A stretch of 64,000 nucleotides of DNA from Berghia stephanieae (taxonomy: Eukaryota; Mollusca; Gastropoda; Nudibranchia; Aeolidiidae), in the NCBI GenBank assembly GCA_034508935.3, contig CM067445.1:7963292-8027291 (forward strand), in the 5' to 3' direction. Numbering within the stretch: the first letter of the stretch is position 1; every line of letters starts with the position of its first letter. Made by a program: the position numbers and the translations under genes. A model generated the notes under the pieces. It worked only from the letters and a program-made list of their open reading frames with translations, searched no databases and was not told the DNA's origin. Positions 33,983-45,232 of this stretch are shown one piece after another.

Positions 33983-35528
33983 ATAGAGACGGAATGACTT
34001 TCTACATAATACAAAAATTACCAAGTAAAGGATCGGCTTCTACTGGGAGAGAATTTGGGTAGGGGGGAGTGGGGTACTCTCTATATGTATGGTACAAAGA
34101 AATGTAAAGAGATTAACGCACAAAGAAATATAAAGAGATTAATGTACAAAGAAATGTAATGTAAGAGATTAATCTAATTCTTAAGTCACGTCAGAGTAAC
34201 AAAACACCTCCCTCCCACGCCCCACTCATGTAGAGTTAAGTCACGGCGAGTACAAATACATTTTCTTTTCTTTTTTCTCCACATATATGTGACGGCCAGA
34301 AATAAGTTTAGCAAGGACCAACTTCAGATAGCCTTCCACTACTTAGGAGCCTCTAGAAGGAAGATAACGATCGATCCAAGTCTTATAAGATCACTCAGGA
34401 CAGCCTTCCCAGAGTTTCACAGAACGTTTGCCAAAATTAAAGATAAAACTTTAATAGATAAAATGCGATCATGGCCTGAGGACAAAGACCTTATTTTCTA
34501 AAAGCCTATACAGGTGGTGGTTGTTCTTTGGACAGTTTGGTGAGGGATCCAGGTCACTTGGTAGGCAGAAAACTTAGTCATGTTTGGTGTGACCTTCTCT
34601 TCTTCTAGGTTCCATGCCTGGTCCAGGCTTCGGATACTGCATGAATTATCTCTCTCCATTCCTCCCTGTCTCTTGCTTTTTCAAACAGCTCTTGGATTGT
34701 TAGGTTGGTGAAGCCCTTCAGTTGGTCTATGAGTGTTTTTCTTTGTCTCCCCGGGCGCGTTTACCAGGTATTTTTCCACAACTTGCCAGGTATTCATTCT
34801 TATCTTTCCTTACTATGTGTCCGAAAAAGGATAGTTGTTGATCCGCTATTAAGGGCATTAGTTTCCTTTGTTGGTATGTTTGTTTTAGCACTTCTTCGTT
34901 CGTTTTGTGTGCAGTATACAATATTCTCTGCATCCTTCTCAAACACCACATTTCAAAAGCTTCAATGTTCTTTTGTGTTTCTGCAATATAACGATTCAAG
35001 GCGAGCAACTTACCTACGTAGAAAGTTTTAAATACCTGGGTTCAATAGTGACAACAGATGGATGATGTAACTGAGACATACGAGCAAGAATAACTCAAGC
35101 CAAACAAGCCTTCATGGACCTCGGAAACATTTTGAAAAACAAACAGATGTCTTCGGGATTAGATTCCGAGTCTTGAAGTGCTACGTGTGGCCAATCTTGT
35201 TATACGGATGCGAAAGCTGGACTACAAATGCAGAAACACAAAAGAACATGGGTGTGACCATGGAGTGGATATTATTTATTTCGGGACGGTGTTGAAGGCA
35301 GCAAAGAAATCATTAGGTTTGACAATTTCTAACCGGACTGAGACAGAACTGAGGCAGACTCCTCTGATTTCAAAATAAAATTTTAAACTGCTGTGACGGA
35401 CATAGCCTTGGGAGATCTCGTTTTAATCAAAGATCAGTAAGTTGAAAATAAATTATTTAAAATTTATTTGATTTATTATTTTTTTAAGAATTTTTTTTTT
35501 TTTGGGGGGGGGGGGGGGGTGGGGGGGA
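33983..35528 (+). repeat. Repeat unit U5, split by an RTE-like insertion
   Basis: Unit starts at ATAGAGACGG right after the LINE; exon frame 34289-34501. An RTE-like fragment (34595-35250) with a 9-bp target duplication interrupts it. The remainder (35260-35528) holds the Tudor-like part and the final G run. The acceptor is CTCCAC as in U2-U4, but the AAKKS codon is followed by TTA, not TGA. Confidence 0.8.
34595..35250 (-). mobile_element. RTE/BovB-like LINE fragment with 5' inversion
   Basis: The minus-strand part (about 34985-34595) encodes an RT C-terminal tail (TQKNIEAFEMWCLRRMQRI, FFGHIVRK). The plus-strand part (about 35003-35250) encodes what should lie just upstream (LTYVESFKYLGSIVTTDG, WPILLYGCESWTTNAETQKN). 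Both carry GCAGAAACACAAAAGAACAT, in opposite orientations. The target duplication GGTGTGACC lies at 34586-34594 and 35251-35259. This is the structure expected of twin priming. Confidence 0.8.
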
Positions 35529-36136
35529 TAGAGACGGAATGACTTTCTACATAATACAAAAATTACCAAGTAAAGGATCGGCTTCTACTGGGAGAGAATT
35601 TGGGAAGGGGGGGGGGGGGGTTCTCTATATGTATGGTACAAAGAAATGTAAAGAGATTAACGTACAAAGAAATATAAAGAGATTAATCTAATTCATAAGT
35701 TACGTCAGAGTAACAAAACACCTCCCCTCCCACGCCCCACTCGTGTAGAGTTAAGTCACGGCTAGTACAAATACATTTTCTTTTCTTTTTTCTCCAGATA
35801 TATGTGACGGCCAGAAATAAGTTTAGCAAGGACCAACTTCAGATAGCCTTCCACTATTTAGGAGCCTCTAGAAGGAAGATAACGATCGATCCAAGTCTTA
35901 TAAGATCACTCAGGACAGCCTTCCAGAGTTTCACAGAACGTTTGCCAAAATTAAAGATAAAACTTTAATAGATAAAATGCGATCATGGCCTGAGGACAAA
36001 GACCTTATTTTCTAAAAGCCTATACAGGTGGTGGTTGTTCTTTGGACAGTTTAGTGAGAGATCCAGGTCACTTGGTAGGCAGAAAACTTAGTCATGTTTG
36101 GTGTGACCATGTAGTGGATTTTATTTATTTCGGGAG
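35529..36136 (+). repeat. Repeat unit U6 (intact acceptor)
   Basis: Has the signature, two 26-bp repeats, the pyrimidine tract with CTCCAG acceptor and the exon, with one C lost in the 'CCTTCCCAG' stretch. At FGRVLKA (about 36150) the Tudor-like part stops and joins an X C-terminal block. Confidence 0.8.
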
Positions 36137-36660
36137 GGTGTTGAAGGCTAATCCAACTGAGGACCAGCTGAATTGTGCACTTGCTGCCCAGTTCATAATT
36201 TATGGGCTGAAAGAAATTTAGGGATGTTTGAGGCACAGCTTCACAGGGCGCCAAATGCATCAGTCACTTATGACGCAAAATGTAAAGCAACTTGTAATGG
36301 AACTCTTCTCTGGCTAGATTTTCACTCCATTGAAGAGCAATGTAGCCTAACAAATTTTGCTACTACTTCAGGGTCTGCAAGATGGAAAGTGAAAAGGAAA
36401 AAAGACAAAACTATAGAGAAAGAAATTTTAAAGCGGATCAAATTGAGGATACAGAACAAAGACCCAACAGAGGAAAAGCGTGGCCTTTGCAGTAATTATT
36501 CAACGTTTGAATGTTCAGTTGGCGATTTCGAAGCAATGCATCACAGTTCACAGGGAATCGCATGCGGCCAAAACTCACGACACAACAATATACAAAGGAT
36601 TGCGAGCCACTGGAGCAGATACAGTGATGTTAAAATGAGTTGGGGCTAGGAGGTGGAAGG
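36137..36660 (+). pseudogene. X4: X C-terminal block joined to U6
   Basis: Reads NPTEDQLNCALAA, AERNLGMFEAQLHRAPNAS, CKATCNGTLLWLDFHSIEEQ, then a Lys/Arg-rich helix (KRKKDKTIEKEILKRIK) and a tail ending KMSWG. It is the longest of the four clear copies of this block and lacks the frame change of X3. The junction with the Tudor-like piece is within the triplet run AAGGCTAATCC. A G run (about 36658-36670) follows. Confidence 0.65.
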
Positions 36661-36670
36661 GGGGGGGGGG

Positions 36671-37410
36671 AATGTAAAGAGATTAATCTAATTCTTAAGT
36701 TACGTCAGAGTAACAAAACACCTCCCCTCCCCACTCATGTTGTAGAGTTAAGTCACGGCTAGTACAAATACATTTTCTTTTCTTTTTTCTCCAGATATAT
36801 GTGACGGCCAGAAATAAGTTTAGCAAGGACCAACTTCAGATAGCCTTCCACTATTTAGGAGCCTCTAGAAGGAAGATAACGATCGATCCAAGTCTTATAA
36901 GATCACTCAGGACAGCCTTCCAGAGTTTCACAGAACGTTTGCCAAAATTAAAGATATAAACTTTAATAGATAAAATACAATCATGGCCTGAGAACAAAGA
37001 CCTTATTTTCTAAAAGCCTATACAGGTGGTGGTTGTTCTTTGGACAGTTTAGTGAGAGATCCAGGTCACTTGGTAGGCAGAAAACTTATTCATGTTTGGT
37101 GTGACCATGTAGTGGATTTTATTTATTTCGGGAGGGTGTTGAAGGCTAATCCAACTGAGGACCAGCTGAATTGTGCACTTGCTGCCCCAGTTCATAATTT
37201 ATGGGCTGAAAGAAATTTAGGGATGTTTTGAGGCACAGCTTCACAGGGCGCCAAATGCATCAGTCACTTATGACGCAAAATGTAAAGCAACTTGTAATGG
37301 AACTCATCTCTGGCTAGATTTTCACTCCATTGGGGCGTGGGAGGGGAGGTGTTTTGTTACTCCTGACGTGACTTAAGATTAGATTAATCTTTACATTTAT
37401 TTGATACATA
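36671..37410 (+). repeat. Unit U7 with inverted end and X block
   Basis: Begins inside the 26-bp repeat, has the intact acceptor and exon, a Tudor-like piece (37040-37145), a short X block (to 37330) and then the reverse complement of the unit's own start (37333-37400, GGGGCGTGGGAGGGGAGGTG...). It is therefore bounded by inverted repeats. The segment continues into a copy of the piggyBac first exon region. Confidence 0.75.
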
Positions 37411-37840
37411 ATTCTTTACATTCTTGTTGTGATTGTTTTATTCACAGCATACTCAATGTCACCACAAGGACTCAAACAATGAGCTATGGCAGTGAGGACC
37501 AGGGGTCCCAGAGATCCAATCCCTCATTCCTTCCAGAAAACCCTCCAGGTTTATTTCTGCCAGAGGACAGGACAAGACGGATGGTGGAGAATATCCACAC
37601 CAGGTACATTCATATACTTATTTTTTTTTTGTATGCAGATTGTTGTTGTTTGCTTGTTGTAGTACTGTATTATTACTATGGCAATAATCAATGTTTCTCA
37701 AAACATAGATTTTAGCCAAGGTACTGGTTGATGATTGCCATATTTTAAGAACTTGATTTAATATTGCTTATTACTGGTCAATGAATTGCTTATACCGGTC
37801 AATAATTTAGAGAGTAAAATACATTTTCTTTTTTTTTCTC
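37411..37840 (+). repeat. Duplicate of the piggyBac first-exon region
   Basis: Matches 39284-39690: TTTATTCACAGCATACTCAATGTC..., SEDQGSQRSNPSFLPENPPG, and an intron start (CCAGGTACATTC). The transposase body does not follow; instead a decayed piece of the unit exon begins at about 37830. Confidence 0.75.
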
Positions 37841-38030
37841 CAGTATATGTGACGGTCAGAAATAGTTTAGCAAGGACAACTTCAGATAGCTTCACGATTA
37901 GGAGCCTTAGAAGGAAGATAACGATCGATCCAAGTTTATAAGATACTTAGGACAGCCTTCCCAGAGTTCACAGAACGTTTGTCAAAATTTTAAGATTAAA
38001 ACTTTAATAGATAAAATGCGAAAGATGGCC
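37841..38030 (+). repeat. Badly decayed unit exon piece
   Basis: Still recognisable as the unit exon (GACGGTCAGAAAT..., AAGGAAGATAACGATCGATC) but with many single-base losses. It ends in AAGATGGCCGCC. Confidence 0.6.
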
Positions 38031-38330
38031 GCCGTGTAAACAGTGTTGTGTAGCAGAGTGAAAATTTATGAGTATTTATGATTATTCACGGGGATTAAAG
38101 TGTTTTGTGCATTCTGGACTTGTGTTAGATAAAAAAGTAAATTTATTTCGAACTATTTGAGAAGTTTTATCATTACCAGTGCTAGACACCTAACTCTAGA
38201 TCTATCTAGATAGTTTAAACATAAAAGATCAGATTGGAGTGAACAACAAGATTGTTTCGCCAAGTGCCACCCACTTGATCGTGATTTTGCATTTTCTTTT
38301 TCACCATTTCCAGTTCATGTTTTTGAAATA
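38031..38330. other. Spacer, no gene recognised
   Basis: AT-rich; no repeat match seen within the window. Confidence 0.4.
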
Positions 38331-39283
38331 CAAAAATTACCCAGTAAAGGATCAGCTTCTACTGGGAGAGAATTTGGGAAGGGGGGGGTGTTCTCTATAT
38401 GTATGCAACAAAGAAATGTAAAGAGATTAATGAACAAAGAAATGTAAAGAGATTAATGTACAAAGAAATGTAAAGAGATTAATGTACAAAGTAATGTAAA
38501 GAGATTAATGCACAAAGAAATATAAAGAGATTAATCTAATTCTTAAGTTACGTCAGAGTAACAAAACACCTCCCCTCCACGCCCCACTCGTGTAGAGTTA
38601 AGTCACGGCGAGTACAAATACATTTTCTTTTCTTTTTTCTCCAGATATATGTGACGGCCAGAAATAAGTTTAGCAAGGACCAACTTCAGATAGCCTTCCA
38701 CTATTTAGGAGCCTCTAGAAGGAAGATAACGATCGATCCAAGTCTTATAAGATCACTCAGGACAGCCTTCCCAGAGTTTCACAGAACGTTTGCCAAAATT
38801 AAAGATAAAACTTTAATAGATAAAATACAATCATGGCCTGAGAACAAAGACCTTATTTTCTAAAAGCCTATACAGGTGGTGGTTGTTCTTTGGACAGTTT
38901 AGTGAGAGATCCAGGTCACTTGGTAGGCAGAAAACTTAGTCATGTTTGGTGTGACCATGTAGTGGATTTTATTTATTTCGGGAGGGTGTTGAAGGCTAAT
39001 CCAACTGAGGACCAGCTGAATTGTGCACTTGCTGCCCCAGTTCATAATTTATGGGCTGAAAGAAATTTAGGGATGTTTTGAGGCACAGCTTCACAGGGCG
39101 CCAAATGCATCAGTCACTTATGACGCAAAATGTAAAGCAACTTGTAATGGAACTCTTCTCTGGCTAGATTTTCACTCCATTGGGGCGTGGGAGGGGAGGT
39201 GTTTTGTTACTCTGACGTGACTTAAGAATTAGATTAATCTCTTTACATTTCTTTGTACATTAATCTCTTTACATTTCTTTGTT
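38331..39283 (+). repeat. Unit U8, bounded by inverted repeats
   Basis: Left arm: 26-bp repeats and the GTTACGTCAGAGTAAC...CCACGCCCC block (about 38403-38590). Interior: intact CTCCAG acceptor, exon (38651-38863), Tudor-like piece (38890-38998) and X block (38999-39178). Right arm (39180-39283) is the reverse complement of the left arm, including two 26-bp repeats. The ~100-bp arms resemble the long terminal inverted repeats of Mutator-type elements. Confidence 0.75.
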
Positions 39284-39289
39284 GTGAGT

Positions 39290-41051
39290 TGTTTTATTCA
39301 CAGCATACTCAATGTCACCCAAGACTCAACAATGAGCTATGGCAGTGAGGACCAGGGGCCCAGAGATCCAATCCCTCCATTCCTTCCAGAAAACCCTCCA
39401 GGTTTATTTCTGCCAGAGGACAGGACAAGACAGGATGGTGGAGAATATCCCACACCAGGTACATTCATATACTTATTTTTTTTTTGTATGCAGATTGTTG
39501 TTTGTTTGCTTTGTTGTAAGTACTGTATTATTACTCATGGCAATAATCAATGTTTCTCAAAACATAGATTTTAGCCAAGAGTACTGGTTGATGATTGCCA
39601 TAATTTTAAGAACTTGATATTAATATTGCTTATACTGGTCAATAATTGCTTATACCGGTCAATAAATTAGAGAGTGAAAATTTAGCATTTCAACATTGTT
39701 TTATTTTATTTTTTTATTTCTATATCTTTTCAGGCTCTTTCTTCAAGCTTTTTTTTACAGAGCAGCTGATGGAGTATATATGCCAATACACCAACCTTTA
39801 CTTTGCTCAGCAAGCTTGTAACAAGCCTTCTCTCTGTAGAAACTGGAAACCCTCGACTCCTGATCAATTCTATATTTTTTTTGCTTTACTTATGTACATG
39901 TCTCTTGTCCAAGTTTCAAAAATTGAGTTATATTGGTCTACACAAATTCTTTTTCATGGTCTTTGGGGGAGGGCTTTTATGGGGAAGTTTAGATATAAAC
40001 AGATTCAATCCTTTTTGAAAGTTTCTAATCCGGATACAGAAGATAGGACAGATAAGATTACAAAGGTTAGATTTTTAGTTGACTTATTAGAAGAAAATGT
40101 ATGAAACTCTGGCAGCCACATGAGCAGATTAGTATAGATGAAAGGATGGTAGCAAATAAGGGGAGGTATAGTTTTAGACAGTACATCAAAGATAAACCAA
40201 CTAAGTGGGGGATGAAAATTTGGGTATTAGCTGATTCTATTACTGGGTATACATATAATTTTGGGGTTTATTTAGGGAAGAGGGAGAATGCTGTTAATGG
40301 ATTAGGTTATGATGCAGTTATGGATTTATGTAAAGGATTGTTCAGACAGGGATATAGATTGTTTGTTGATAATTTCTACACTTCTTTGACATTGTTGATT
40401 TGCTGAAATTAGGTGTTGTTGCTTGTGGTACTATTATAACTAATAGAAAAGGATTTCCTTCTGAGTTGAAAGACACTAAAAATTTTAATAAGACAAATGA
40501 TAGGGGTGGCATGAGATGTGTTAGGAAGGGAAATGTTGGTTTTATTCAGTGGAAAGACAATAAGGTGGATAATGTTATTACGACTATGCACTCTAAAATT
40601 ACAGACAGGGTTTTTTTGTAAGCGTAGAACAAAGGTGAATGGGCAATTTAGACATGTTCAGGTTAGTCAGCCATTATCAATTAGTGACTATAATAAATTT
40701 ATGGGCGGGGTTGATCGATCAGATCAAATGATTTCAAAATATAAAGTTTTAAGGAGAACAACAAAATTTTGGAAAACTCTATTGTACCATATGATAGATG
40801 TGGCTAAGGTTAATTCATTTATTATGTTTCAGACATATAGAAATCTTGCCAAAAATTCTCATAGACCAGAACTGATTAGACATAGAGGCTATTCACAATT
40901 TGACTTTACAATTGAATTAATTAAAGAGTTAGCTAATTTAAATGATAAAATGTTAGTACCCCTGTTCCTCAAAAAAAAATCAGATGAGGATCATATTGTT
41001 GTCCCAATTCATAGTAGTAAAGTGGAAATTGTGCTAGATGTTATAGATTAG
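39290..41051 (+). mobile_element. piggyBac (PGBD4-like) transposase, spliced and broken
   Basis: A short first coding part (39333-39467, ending PTPG) is joined to 39735 across an intron (CCAG/GTACATTC to TTTCAG/GCTC). The second exon reads FFKLFFTEQLMEYICQYTNL, NWKPSTPDQFYIFFALLMYM and FRYKQIQSFL. The three catalytic Asp residues are visible in QISIDERMV (about 40130), LFVDNFYTS (about 40365) and MGGVDRSDQM (about 40705). The end reads IPIHSSKVE-like (VPIHSSKVEIVLDVID); no Cys-rich C-terminal domain is seen. Three single-base frame changes (near 40100, 40400 and 40615) break the gene. TTAA target sites and terminal repeats were not identified. Confidence 0.85.
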
Positions 41052-42144
41052 AAAAAGAGAAAGAAAGACAAACAACCAATGTAGAACATGTCTCAAACAT
41101 TGTTGTTACAATGGTCAAAGAAATTGTCTCTTGACAGATCATCCCCTGACAGAAGAATTGTAATTTTATTTTTTTTATCATATTTCAAATTCATTATTTT
41201 ATATTAGTCTTAAATATTTTGCATTTCACATTTATTTAAATAAAATGTCATGTTTTATTGTATTTGAAAATGAAGATAAAATGTCTCTTTTTGTATTTTC
41301 CATGAATTGTTTTGCGAATGATTATTTATCAGATTTATTACTCGATCCGCAACCAAGATGCCATTTTTCCATGGACCTCCAATTATCTATAACTATCAAA
41401 CCAGGGTATATTTAGATAATATATCCAATTTAAGTGCTTATATTAATATTATACATGATAATCATTTAATGTTCTCTGTAAAATATGAGAAATAATCTTC
41501 TTTTGTTTATCAAAAATTAACTTTTGTATTTGTCGACTCAAGAAATTATACGAATCGTATCGAAGTAATTACTCGATAAAGCGCATATTGCAATTATGTT
41601 ATCCGTTAAGATAAATTTTATATTTTTATCATATTTAAATCATTATCAACAAATTGATACCAAATATGACTACATTTGTTTTATTTTTTTAACATTTACA
41701 TATGGTAATCAATTTGTAATGTGCATTTTTCCTGCCATTCCTCAATTTTTACCTGACATATGATTATACTCTAAAACTGACTCAATTTGTGTCCATTTGT
41801 CATGAAAATTTCTCAAAACATGTATAAATAGTTTTGCTTTGATGTTGTGAATAAAATTTTGATTTTCAAATGATAGGTTTTTTTTTTCCTTATTAGGGTA
41901 TTATGAAAAAGGTGAATTTTTGAAAAAAAAATTCTAAAAATAGTAACAGAAATTGGGTCAAGGTTGTTTCAAGGTCACCAATTTGGAATTCTATTATATA
42001 AATATAAAAGAGGGGTTCATAACAAACACAACGATACCAAACATGCTTATGTTAGTTTGGATTGTGGAAGTCTAGGACAGAAATTATGGAGTGAGTTCCA
42101 CTGACACCCAATTTTCCCTAAAAATGCAAGAACTCGAAAGAGTT
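41052..42144. other. AT-rich piggyBac 3' flank
   Basis: No gene recognised; very AT-rich. It may contain the right end of the piggyBac element, whose boundary cannot be set from one copy. Confidence 0.4.
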
Positions 42145-42725
42145 TAAGTCACGTCAGAGTAACAAAACACCTCTACTCCCACGCCCCACTCATGTAGAGT
42201 TGTCACGGCTAGTACAAATACATTTTCTTTTCTTTTTTCTCCAGATATATGTGATGGCCAAAATAAGTTTAGCAAGGACCAACTTCAGATAGCCTTCCAC
42301 TATTTAGGAGCCTCTAGAAGGAAGATAACGATCGATCCAAGTCTTATAAGATCACTCAGGACAGCCTTCCCAGAGTTTCACAGAACGTTTGCCAAAATTA
42401 AAGATAAAACCTTAATAGACAAAATGCGATCATGGCCTGAGGACAAAGACCTTATTTTCTAAAAGCCTACACAGGTGGTGGTTGTTCTTTGGACAGTTTA
42501 GTGAGGGATCCAGGTAGGCAGAAAACTTAGTCATGTTTGGTGTGACCATGCAGTGGAGATTATTTATTTCGGGACGGTGTTGAAGGCAGCAAAGAAATCA
42601 TTAGGTTTGACAATTTCTTACTGGACTGAGACAGAATCTGAGGCAGACTCCTCTGACTTCAAAATAAAATTTTAAACTGCTGTGACGGACATAGCCTTGG
42701 GAGATCTCGTTTTCATCAAAGATCA
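42145..42725 (+). repeat. Unit U9 (26-bp repeats missing)
   Basis: Starts at GTCACGTCAGAGTAAC and has the intact acceptor and full exon (Tudor-like part with TTA after AAKKS, ending DIALGDLVFIKDQ). In place of the donor GTAAGT a 30-nt G run follows (about 42726-42751). Confidence 0.75.
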
Positions 42726-42751
42726 GGGGGGGGGGGGGGGGGGGGGGGGGG

Positions 42752-43420
42752 CAAGGGACTTGGCCGATTGACTGCGAATGCTATCAGAAAGCTTTGCATT
42801 TACTACGATCTGGCCATTCGTACTCAAATGCTGCTGCTGAAATGAGGAAGGCAATTCTAGCAAGTCTCTATCATTGCTACTCAACAGATGACAACTGACA
42901 ACCCTCAGCACAGATACTGTCCCCAGGTCCAGGTTTGTGGTGCTTCTACAAAAATGCTCTTGCAGATCATGGGTTACCATTCGACCACTAGAAGAGAGTT
43001 CACACTCCTCTTGATTACAACCTTCTCCACGAACATCTCTGGCCAATTTACAAATGCCTTTCATCAACACTCTTCTTGTTTGCTGTGAACAACACGCCAC
43101 ACAGAGCAACAACAAGAATTGTAAACAAAGCAGCCACAGCTCTGTGTGGCCCTAGTGCAGAAAATCATCCCTCCACAGTCGTAAATGTGTCGAGTTTGCC
43201 CTTCACTCTGCTGAAGGAGAGTTCAACTTTGGACCGACCTTCACTCTACACCTTCAGACCTTGCTTGACGTTTTGCTGCGGTGAAAGCCAAGAAGCGACT
43301 CAGTAAAAGCCACGAGCAGTATCAGACAGCTGAGAAACAACAAAGAAAGAAGAGAAAATAGCCCCTTGCCTTGGCTCAGGCTGAAGCAGAGGAAGGGGAA
43401 TGTGCGGATTATTCCCCACA
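42752..43420 (+). pseudogene. M4: C-terminal part of a Mutator-like transposase
   Basis: After the G run, the readable landmarks in several frames are GLGRLTANAIRKL, AAEMRKAILASLYHCYSTDD, NPQHRYCP, LWPIYKCLS, a damaged NESFN-like stretch, HSAEGEFNF, a Lys/Arg-rich tail and QAEAEEGECADYS. This corresponds to the last third of the family. The fusion point with the unit exon is the G run itself. The same arrangement recurs at 45233. Confidence 0.7.
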
Positions 43421-43984
43421 GCCTGTTCTAACAAGTGGATTACCTTTGTTCTGGTGAGTACGTATTATACAAATTTTGCACTCTGCTCATCTCATCTTGA
43501 ACATACATCATTAGAAAAAAAATTCTCCATCATTTGCGGTTTCTTTAATGTCACATGATCTGGGCTATCCATTTATAGGTGAGAGGTTGATATTTTCAAG
43601 CAGGTGGGACTTACATGAAGAAATTTAGTACTTTTGACTTTTAAATGCGTTTTTCTCAAAATTACAGTTTTCGTCACTAAAAACCTAATTCCTCCCTCAA
43701 TGTTCAACCAATCTTCTTCAAACTGACTACAAATGAGTGTCATAGAAATATGCAGGTCTTCTGGATTTTTAAAATTAAATATTTTATGAGTAATTTGCAA
43801 TTATGTAACTTTAAAAAAATAAAACCCTTCAGTGTCTCTCTCTCTCGCTTAAGCTGAGTTGTTCTTTATTAAAATAAATTTCAATTTTGTTGCAGGCCTT
43901 GTGGTAAGTAAAATGAGTTATTTATTGCATTTTTATACCTACCATAAGTTTATTAAAATTAATGGTTGACTAATTCAAGAGCTA
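43421..43984. other. Spacer, no gene recognised
   Basis: AT-rich; contains a donor-like GGTGAGTACG at about 43452 that matches the start of the hAT segment at 45937 only up to GGTGAG. Confidence 0.4.
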
Positions 43985-44123
43985 GTCTGTGCCAAGCTGT
44001 GTGGAAGTGACCACGTGTGTTGAGTGTGGAAGTGACCACATGTGTTGAGTGTGGAAGTGACATGTGTGTTGAGTGTGGAAGTGACCACGTGTGTTCGAGT
44101 GTGGAAGTGACCATGTGTGTTTG
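43985..44123. repeat. 25-bp minisatellite, first locus
   Basis: About five units of GTGTTGAGTGTGGAAGTGAC with a variable CC(A)CGT/CATGT spacer. The same repeat occurs at 47949-48076. Confidence 0.9.
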
Positions 44124-44494
44124 TTGAGTATAATCTCATCATGTATATATTAGTTAATAATAAATGTGAAATCATAATTCTACATGTTTTATAACTGCAG
44201 TACTGTTAGTATTAATATCCTATAACTGCTGTACTTCTATTTCCTGTTTCCTTTCTTTTTTTCTTCTTCCCCTCACCTGTCCAAAGAGACAGATGATCAG
44301 AATTTCAGTTCATAAATCAAAAAGAAATTAAAATAATCGGGCATCCATTGTTTATTCCTTTAATTCAAGCATCTACATAACTTAACAGGTTATGGGCCCA
44401 GGATATTTCATGTACTATAGCTAAATAAACCTACTAAAAGTAAAAGTGAATAAACAAACTTCGAATTGTGAACAGATAGATAAACAATGGCGTC

Positions 44495-45216
44495 CTCTAT
44501 ATGTACGGTACAAAGGAATGTAAAGAGATTAATGTACAAAGAAATGTAAAGAGATTAATCAACAAAGAAATGTAAAGAGATTAATGTACAAAGAAATGTA
44601 AAGAGATTAATCTAATTCATAAGTTACGCCAGAGAAACAAAACACCTCCCCTCCCACGCCCCACTCATGTAGAGTTAAGTCACGGCTAGTGTACAAATAC
44701 ATCTTCTTTTCTTTTTTCTCCAGATATATGTGACGGCCAGAAATAAGTTTAGCAAGGACCAACTTCAGATAGCCTTCCACTATTTAGGAGCCTATAGAAG
44801 GAAGATAAAGATCGATCCAAGTCTTATAAGATCACTCAGGACAGCCTTCCAGAGTTTCACAGAACGTTTGCCAAAATTAAAGATAAACTTTAATAGACAA
44901 AATGCGATCATGGCCTGAGGACAAAGACCTTATTTTCTAAAAGCCTATACAAGGTGGTGGTTGTTTTTTTGGACAGTTTAGTGAGGGATCCAGGTCACTT
45001 GGTAGGCAGAAAACTTAGTCATGTTTGGTGTGACCATGGAGTGGAGATTATTTATTTCGGGACAGTGTTGAAGGCAGCAAAGAAATCATTAGGTTTGACA
45101 ATTTCTTACTGGACTGAGACAGAATCTGAGGCAGACTCCTCTGATTTCAAAATAAAATTTTAAACTGTTGTGACGGACATAGCCTTGGGAGATCTCGTTT
45201 TCATCAAAGATCAGGG
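44495..45216 (+). repeat. Unit U10
   Basis: Four 26-bp repeats, C-rich block, intact acceptor and exon (44730-44918 then 44954-45163 in the next frame). It ends in VFIKDQ followed by a 16-nt G run, just as U9. Confidence 0.8.
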
Positions 45217-45232
45217 GGGGGGGGGGGGGGGG

